8,883 bases of DNA, taken from the NCBI GenBank assembly GCA_017539635.1, contig JAFYCQ010000159.1, forward strand, positions 1 to 8,883, read 5' to 3'. The translations under genes and the position numbers were made by a program. Within the stretch, counting starts at the first letter, position 1; the number at the start of each line of letters is the position of its first letter. Source of the stretch: Oscillospiraceae bacterium (GTDB taxonomy: Bacteria > Bacillota > Clostridia > Oscillospirales > Oscillospiraceae). Below, in pieces: positions 5,628 to 8,883 of the stretch. The notes beneath the pieces were generated by a model that worked only from the letters and a program-made list of their open reading frames with translations, made no database searches and was not told where the DNA came from.

Positions 5628-6929
5628 TTATACAGCTTCTCTGACTTCGTCCTCCGGCTCGTCGGGGCTTGTTATGCTGACTATGTCAGCCCCCACGGCG
5701 CGGAGCTTTCCGATGATGTCCTCGTAGCCTCGTTCTATATAATGTACGCACTCTATCTCCGTGGTGCCCGAGGCCATCAGCCCGGCTATCACCATGGCGG
5801 CGCCGGCTCTGAGGTCACAGGCCTTGAGCTTCGCCCCCGTAAGGCCGGAAACGCCCTCAATGACGGCGAGGCGGCCGTCCACCTGTATCCTGGCGCCCAT
5901 TTTAAGGAACTCGTCCACGTATTTGTATCTGTTGTCCCACACACCCTCGGTGACAACCGAGGTGCCCTTGGCCATGGTGAGAACGGCCGTGGTCTGGGGC
6001 TGCATGTCCGTGGGAAAGCCGGGATACGGCAGCGTCTTGATGTTGGCGGCTCTGATGGGCTTTTCCCGCCGTATCAGCACGGCGTCGTCCAGCTCCTCAA
6101 CATCTGCGCCCATTTCCTCAAGCTTGACCGTAATGCAGTTGAGATGCTTGGGAATGACGTTCTTTATAAGCACCTCTCCCCCGGCGCCTGCTACGGCGGC
6201 GAGATAAGTCCCCGCCTCTATCTGGTCGGGGATTATGGAATAGGTGCCTCCGGCGAGACTGCTCACGCCGGAAATCTTGATCACATTGGTACCTGCGCCC
6301 CTGATGTCGGCGCCCATGGAGTTGAGGAAGTTTGCCAGATCGACTATATGGGGCTCCCGGGCGGCGTTCTCGATAATAGTCCTGCCCTTGGCCAGAGCTG
6401 CCGCCAGCATGAGGTTTATGGTGGCGCCCACGGATACAACGTCAAGATAGATGTTGGCCCCGTGGAGCTGACCGTTTTCGGTGGAGGCAATTACCATGCC
6501 ATTTCTGACCTCCACGTTAGCTCCCATGGCGGTAAAGCCCTTTATATGCTGGTCGATAGGCCTGACCCCGCCGAAATTGCAGCCGCCGGGCATGGCCACC
6601 TCGGCTCTGCCGAAGCGCCCCAGCATGGCTCCTATGAGATAATAGGAGGCGCGGATACGGCGCATATTGTCTGAATCGGCGCGGCAGGAGGTTATTTTGT
6701 CGCAGTTTATCTCCATTGTGTGCCGGTCTATGGTGCGAATGTCACCGCCCAGCTCCTTGAGGATGTTGAGCAGCATGGTGACGTCGGAAATCTGGGGTAT
6801 ATTTTCAATCCGGCAGGAGCCGGTGGCCAGCAGGGCAGCCGGGATAATGGCCACTGCGGCGTTTTTGGCTCCGCTGATCTCTATTTCTCCGTTGAGTGGC
6901 TTTCCGCCCTTAATTATATACTTTGTCAA
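5628..6929 (-). CDS. murA: UDP-N-acetylglucosamine 1-carboxyvinyltransferase MurA
   Basis: MurA transfers the enolpyruvyl group from PEP to UDP-GlcNAc, the first committed step of peptidoglycan synthesis, in the cytoplasm. Starting from TTG at 6929 the protein has 433 residues, normal for MurA. It has GAKNA (Lys/Asn of the active site, about 20-24), PGGCNFGGVRPIDQH with the PEP-binding/fosfomycin-target Cys (about 117), ENAAREPHIVD, PDQIEAGTYL, the catalytic Asp in FPTDMQ (about 308), DLRAGAAMVIAG and HYIERGYE. The Cys predicts fosfomycin sensitivity at the target. The loop between this Cys and the conserved Arg holds five residues (NFGGV) rather than the four in E. coli MurA. A GTG at 6938 is in frame, but the Shine-Dalgarno overlaps it; with TTG the spacing is 6 nt. 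It is a single-gene unit with its own promoter and terminator. The C-terminal tail is acidic (DEPEDEVREAV). Confidence 0.96.
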   Translation of the reverse strand: MTKYIIKGGKPLNGEIEISGAKNAAVAIIPAALLATGSCRIENIPQISDVTMLLNILKELGGDIRTIDRHTMEINCDKITSCRADSDNMRRIRASYYLIGAMLGRFGRAEVAMPGGCNFGGVRPIDQHIKGFTAMGANVEVRNGMVIASTENGQLHGANIYLDVVSVGATINLMLAAALAKGRTIIENAAREPHIVDLANFLNSMGADIRGAGTNVIKISGVSSLAGGTYSIIPDQIEAGTYLAAVAGAGGEVLIKNVIPKHLNCITVKLEEMGADVEELDDAVLIRREKPIRAANIKTLPYPGFPTDMQPQTTAVLTMAKGTSVVTEGVWDNRYKYVDEFLKMGARIQVDGRLAVIEGVSGLTGAKLKACDLRAGAAMVIAGLMASGTTEIECVHYIERGYEDIIGKLRAVGADIVSITSPDEPEDEVREAV

Positions 6930-6935
6930 GGTCTG

Positions 6936-6944
6936 CACCTCTTT
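6936..6944 (-). promoter_or_regulatory. Shine-Dalgarno deciding the murA start
   Basis: AAAGAGGTG on the minus strand matches the anti-Shine-Dalgarno well. Six nt (CAGACC) separate it from the TTG at 6929. The in-frame GTG at 6938-6936 lies inside the motif itself and so cannot use it. This favours a TTG start. Confidence 0.65.
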
Positions 6945-6957
6945 GATTCTTACCGCT

Positions 6958-6979
6958 CCCGTGCTTATAAAAAGCCGGG
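6958..6979 (-). other. Hairpin in the murA leader
   Basis: The minus-strand segment CCCGGCTT-TTTAT-AAGC(A)CGGG folds into an 8-bp stem with one bulged A and a 5-nt loop. It ends 13 nt before the murA Shine-Dalgarno and has no T-tract, so it is not a terminator. A regulatory or mRNA-stabilising role is only a guess. Confidence 0.45.
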
Positions 6980-7034
6980 ACGCGGAGTAAATAATTTAGT
7001 GCGCCAGGTTATTTTTGACGTAGCTTATTTACAT

Positions 7035-7063
7035 ATTATAGCATTGCCATAATGATTTTGCAA
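7035..7063 (-). promoter_or_regulatory. Extended -10 promoter of murA
   Basis: On the minus strand TTGCAA (7063-7058) is followed after exactly 17 bp by TATAAT (7040-7035), preceded by TGC, which makes a TGN extended -10. It sits just after the gtrA-like stop. The predicted start is near 7028, giving a murA leader of about 100 nt. Confidence 0.85.
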
Positions 7064-7074
7064 TATGCGGTCAT

Positions 7075-7521
7075 TCATGTTTTTCTTTTTCTGAAAACCA
7101 CGAATTTGCTGATGAGATAATTGCAGATGATAACTATTATTTCCGATTCGATCTTGCCCATGATGGGGTACTGTCCCATGACGTTTACCATGAGGTAAAC
7201 TCCCCCCACCTCCAGCAGCATGGTAAAGCCCCTGCCTAAGCAGAAGGCGGCAAACTCGGTTATTATCCGCTTTGCCGACATGTCTCTGTTCCGGAAGACT
7301 ATCAGCTTGTTTACGATATACGCAACGATTGTGGCCGTCACAATCGAAATGACGTTTGCCAGGGTGACGAAGTTGTTCGGAGCCTTCGGGTCCACGCCGA
7401 AGACGATGCACATGGTCTGGAACACGATGAGGGCCGTTGCCGTTGTAACGCAGCCCGCCGCAACGTAGCGCACAAACTCGCCGTATTTCCCGTTCCAGAG
7501 CCTTAAAAACGCTTCCTTCAT
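7075..7521 (-). CDS. GtrA-like four-helix membrane protein
   Basis: This 148-residue protein has four predicted membrane helices, at about 17-42, 51-75, 88-115 and 124-143. The layout and the motifs VRYVAAGCVTTATALIVF, the Asn-rich/ALANVIS-like second helix (VTLANVISIVTA…VNKLIVF) and the closing NYLISKFVVFRKRK are typical of the GtrA/DPMS family (PF04138-type). These proteins are thought to help move polyprenyl-linked sugars or to act in cell-surface polysaccharide modification. No partner glycosyltransferase is nearby, so the substrate is unknown. The ATG at 7521 lies 4 nt after the rqcP stop with only a weak AGGG-type ribosome site, consistent with coupled translation. No terminator follows it before the murA promoter, so its transcript may run into murA. 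Confidence 0.85.
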   Translation of the reverse strand: MKEAFLRLWNGKYGEFVRYVAAGCVTTATALIVFQTMCIVFGVDPKAPNNFVTLANVISIVTATIVAYIVNKLIVFRNRDMSAKRIITEFAAFCLGRGFTMLLEVGGVYLMVNVMGQYPIMGKIESEIIVIICNYLISKFVVFRKRKT

Positions 7522-7525
7522 TTTG

Positions 7526-7768
7526 TCAGGTTATTTCCCTGTAAAGAGTTGAGGCGTCCGCCTTGAGAGCGTGCTCGGCGACGGAGAGCACCTCCACCTT
7601 GAGAGAGCCCTGGCCGAAGGATATTTCGATTATATCCCCCTCCTTCACGTCGCAGGAGGGCTTGGCGGTCCTGCCGTTTACCGAGATCCTTCCGCCGGAG
7701 GCGGCCTCGGCGGCGACTGTCCTCCGCTTTATGAGCCGGGAAACCTTCAGGTATTTATCAAGTCTCAT
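7526..7768 (-). CDS. rqcP: S4-domain ribosome quality control factor RqcP (YabO)
   Basis: This 80-residue protein consists mainly of one S4 RNA-binding domain (about 1-60). It opens MRLDKYLKVSRLIKRRTVA, nearly the same as B. subtilis YabO/RqcP, followed by GGRISVNGRTAKPSCDVKEGDIIEISFG. RqcP acts with RqcH on stalled 50S subunits to add C-terminal alanine tails that mark nascent chains for degradation. An Hsp15 (HslR) relative is the alternative, but the small size and location favour RqcP. The start ATG has AAAGGAGGT 11 nt upstream. The order mazG–hup–rqcP matches the Bacillota yabN–yabO neighbourhood. The sporulation genes yabP/yabQ that often follow are absent; a GtrA-like gene takes their place. 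Confidence 0.92.
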   Translation of the reverse strand: MRLDKYLKVSRLIKRRTVAAEAASGGRISVNGRTAKPSCDVKEGDIIEISFGQGSLKVEVLSVAEHALKADASTLYREIT

Positions 7769-7792
7769 TTTTCGGACAGACCTCCTTTCCTG

Positions 7793-7823
7793 AAGGCGGC
7801 AGGCAGTATGCCCCCGCCGCCTT
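7793..7823 (-). other. Strong hairpin just upstream of the rqcP ribosome-binding site
   Basis: The perfect 8-bp arms AAGGCGGC and GCCGCCTT enclose 15 nt that can form a further GGCA/TGCC inner stem. It ends 4 nt before AAAGGAGG and has no T-tract. It could fold in the leader of rqcP mRNA; its function is unknown. Confidence 0.5.
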
Positions 7824-7833
7824 GACTTCCGCC

Positions 7834-7865
7834 AAAATCAAGAGCCGCAGGAAAACCGCGGCTCT
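7834..7865 (-). terminator. Probable intrinsic terminator of hup
   Basis: On the minus strand AGAGCCGC (7865-7858) pairs with GCGGCTCT (7848-7841) across a 9-nt loop and is followed by TGATTTTG, a modest T-rich tail. It lies 22 bp after the hup stop. The weak T-tract suggests leaky termination, which would supply rqcP, for which no clear promoter is visible. Confidence 0.7.
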
Positions 7866-7887
7866 GATTATTACTTAAATTAAATAC

Positions 7888-8163
7888 TTATTTCGCAACT
7901 ATATCCTTGAGAGCCTTGCCGGCCTTGAAAACAGGGGTCTTGGACTCGGGGATCCTGATAGCTTCCTTGGTCTTGGGGTTGCGGCCCATGCGGGCAGCGC
8001 GGCTCTTTACCTCAAAAACGCCGAAGCCGACGAGCTGAACCTTGTCACCGGCTACGAGAGCGTCGGAAATTGCCTCAATAGTAGCGGAGAGGGCCTTTTC
8101 ACTGTCCTTCTTGGAAAGGCCGGCCTTTTCTGCGATAGCACCAATAAGTTCTGTTTTGTTCAT
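7888..8163 (-). CDS. hup: HU-family DNA-binding protein
   Basis: This 91-residue protein is a standard bacterial HU, a nucleoid protein that binds as a dimer and bends DNA without strong sequence preference. Evidence: [20 protein letters not shown] at the N-terminus (helical dimerisation body), the HU signature [20 protein letters not shown] (47-65), with the intercalating Pro63 at the tip of the DNA-binding arm, and [11 protein letters not shown] at the C-terminus. Full length. The ATG has a perfect AGGAGG 7 nt upstream. It lies between mazG and rqcP and seems to be its own transcript, since an inverted repeat and possible -10 lie before it and a hairpin terminator after it, as expected for an abundant protein. 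Confidence 0.97.
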   Translation of the reverse strand: MNKTELIGAIAEKAGLSKKDSEKALSATIEAISDALVAGDKVQLVGFGVFEVKSRAARMGRNPKTKEAIRIPESKTPVFKAGKALKDIVAK

Positions 8164-8185
8164 TATTATTCCTCCTAAGTTACAC

Positions 8186-8205
8186 CGCCATGCTGCGAAA
8201 TGGCG
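8186..8205 (-). other. Small hairpin in the hup leader
   Basis: CGCCAT and ATGGCG form 6-bp perfect arms around an 8-nt loop, 9 nt before the hup Shine-Dalgarno. It may shape the leader mRNA. Nothing more can be said. Confidence 0.4.
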
Positions 8206-8209
8206 ATTA

Positions 8210-8240
8210 TTTATATCTTAAAGAACAGATCGTTCTTTAA
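8210..8240 (-). promoter_or_regulatory. Inverted repeat and candidate -10 of the hup promoter
   Basis: Perfect 9-bp arms TTAAAGAAC and GTTCTTTAA are separated by 5 nt (8240-8218, minus strand) and are followed at once by GATATAAATAAT, which holds a plausible -10 (TATAAA, 8215-8210). No good -35 is seen at 17 bp; the repeat occupies that position. The placement is that of an operator over the -35 region. A weak terminator hairpin for mazG is the alternative, though no T-tract follows. Confidence 0.4.
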
Positions 8241-8270
8241 TGCGAATTGATTCACGCACTTCAGCGTGCG

Positions 8271-8883
8271 TCAAAGCGAGGCTTTTACCTCGTTATACAG
8301 GGCGTCCAGCTCTTCAAGGGTCATGGCATTCATGTCCAGCCCGCGCTTTTCGGCCAAAGCCTCCACCCCTCTGAACCGGGATATGAACTTGTCCGTTGAG
8401 GCGTTAAGAGCATCCTCCGGGTCAACGCCCAAAAGTCTTGCCGCGTTCACAGCGGAAAACAGCAGGTCTCCTATCTCCTCCGCCGTGCCTACGCCTGTCT
8501 TTGCGGCCTCGGCAGTTTCAGAGAGCTCCTCTTTGATCTTGTCGAGAGCACCGGTGTAGTCCGGCCAGTCGATGCCCGCCTTTGCGGCCTTCTTCTGCAC
8601 CTTTTCGGCGCGCCACAGGGCCGGCAGGCACTTCGCCACGGAATCCATGGCCGAAGCCACCGTCTCCTGCTTTTTTTCCTTACGCTTTATGTCGTCCCAG
8701 TTCTTCAGCACCTCGTCGGCGCCGGAGACCTGTACGTCACCGAAAACGTGGGGGTGGCGAAGTATGAGCTTCTTGCACTCCTCGTCCGCGACCTGGTCCA
8801 GGTCGAATCTGCCCGCGTCCGCCTCAATGTCGGAGTGGAACATCACCTGGAGCAGCACGTCCCCGAGCTCCTCTCTGAGGTGC
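8271..8883 (-). CDS. mazG: Nucleoside triphosphate pyrophosphohydrolase MazG, 5' end cut by window
   Basis: The frame is open to the window edge, showing 203 residues; about 55-60 N-terminal residues are missing compared with E. coli MazG. MazG hydrolyses (d)NTPs to NMP and pyrophosphate, cleaning the nucleotide pool and, in E. coli, lowering ppGpp. The visible part begins inside the first MazG domain (HLREELGDVLLQVMFHSDIEAD, then RHPHVFGD). The linker LPALWRAEKVQKKAAKAGIDW leads into the second domain, which has the metal-binding ExxE…ExxD pattern in KEELSETAE and EEIGDLLFSAVNAARLLG. The end RFRGVEALAEKRGLDMN is typical. An internal GTG at 8858 is not the real start. Many Clostridia and Bacilli have a YabN-like methylase domain fused before MazG; whether this one does cannot be seen. 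Confidence 0.95.
   Translation of the reverse strand, partial: HLREELGDVLLQVMFHSDIEADAGRFDLDQVADEECKKLILRHPHVFGDVQVSGADEVLKNWDDIKRKEKKQETVASAMDSVAKCLPALWRAEKVQKKAAKAGIDWPDYTGALDKIKEELSETAEAAKTGVGTAEEIGDLLFSAVNAARLLGVDPEDALNASTDKFISRFRGVEALAEKRGLDMNAMTLEELDALYNEVKASL

Noticed and set aside
8222..8236. GAAC…GTTC near hup as a second LexA box
   Set aside because: The half-sites are separated by 5 nt, while the Gram-positive LexA box needs 4, and the flanking CG pair is missing.
8253..8270. CGCAC…GTGCG repeat right after the mazG stop as a terminator
   Set aside because: The stem is only 5 bp and no T-tract follows on the minus strand.

Overview
The window looks like part of the chromosome of a fairly GC-rich member of the Clostridia (Bacillota). 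This is inferred from three things. The gene content and order are Gram-positive: mazG–hup–rqcP (the yabN/yabO neighbourhood), walJ next to rlmH, and mraZ–rsmH at the head of a division/cell-wall cluster. Shine-Dalgarno sequences are AGGAGG-like. There is a perfect Bacillus/Clostridium-type LexA box. No sequence search was run. Every gene lies on the minus strand, so the window is read from high to low coordinates. Two genes run off the edges: mazG (5' end missing) and rsmH (3' end missing).

Region 8883-6900 (information processing and housekeeping): mazG (NTP pyrophosphohydrolase), hup (HU DNA-binding protein) with its own terminator, rqcP (S4-domain ribosome-quality-control factor) and a small GtrA-like four-helix membrane protein. 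Several leader hairpins and inverted repeats sit in front of hup and rqcP.

Region 7063-5596: murA (first committed step of peptidoglycan synthesis) forms its own transcription unit. It has a strong extended -10 promoter, a leader of about 100 nt with a hairpin, a Shine-Dalgarno that points to a TTG start, and an intrinsic terminator immediately after the stop codon.

Region 5584-1331: a tightly packed operon of walJ, rlmH, a DUF2007-like gene, a phosphohexomutase and a PflX-type radical SAM gene. Junctions overlap by 13, 4 and 4 nt or are separated by 15 nt, and the unit ends in a strong hairpin terminator. The radical SAM gene appears to have lost one of the three cluster-binding cysteines (CxxxRxxC) through what would be a single base change.

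Region 1330-1: the control region and first two genes of the dcw (division/cell wall) cluster. Upstream of mraZ lie, in order, a perfect LexA/SOS palindrome, a run of helically phased A-tracts, a consensus promoter (TTGATT-17-TATAAT), and three 10-bp direct repeats matching MraZ operator boxes, placed from the transcription start onward. mraZ and rsmH overlap by one base. This stacked control region, which would link DNA-damage signalling, DNA curvature and MraZ autoregulation, is the most interesting non-coding feature seen. No mobile elements, CRISPR arrays, tRNA or rRNA genes were seen.
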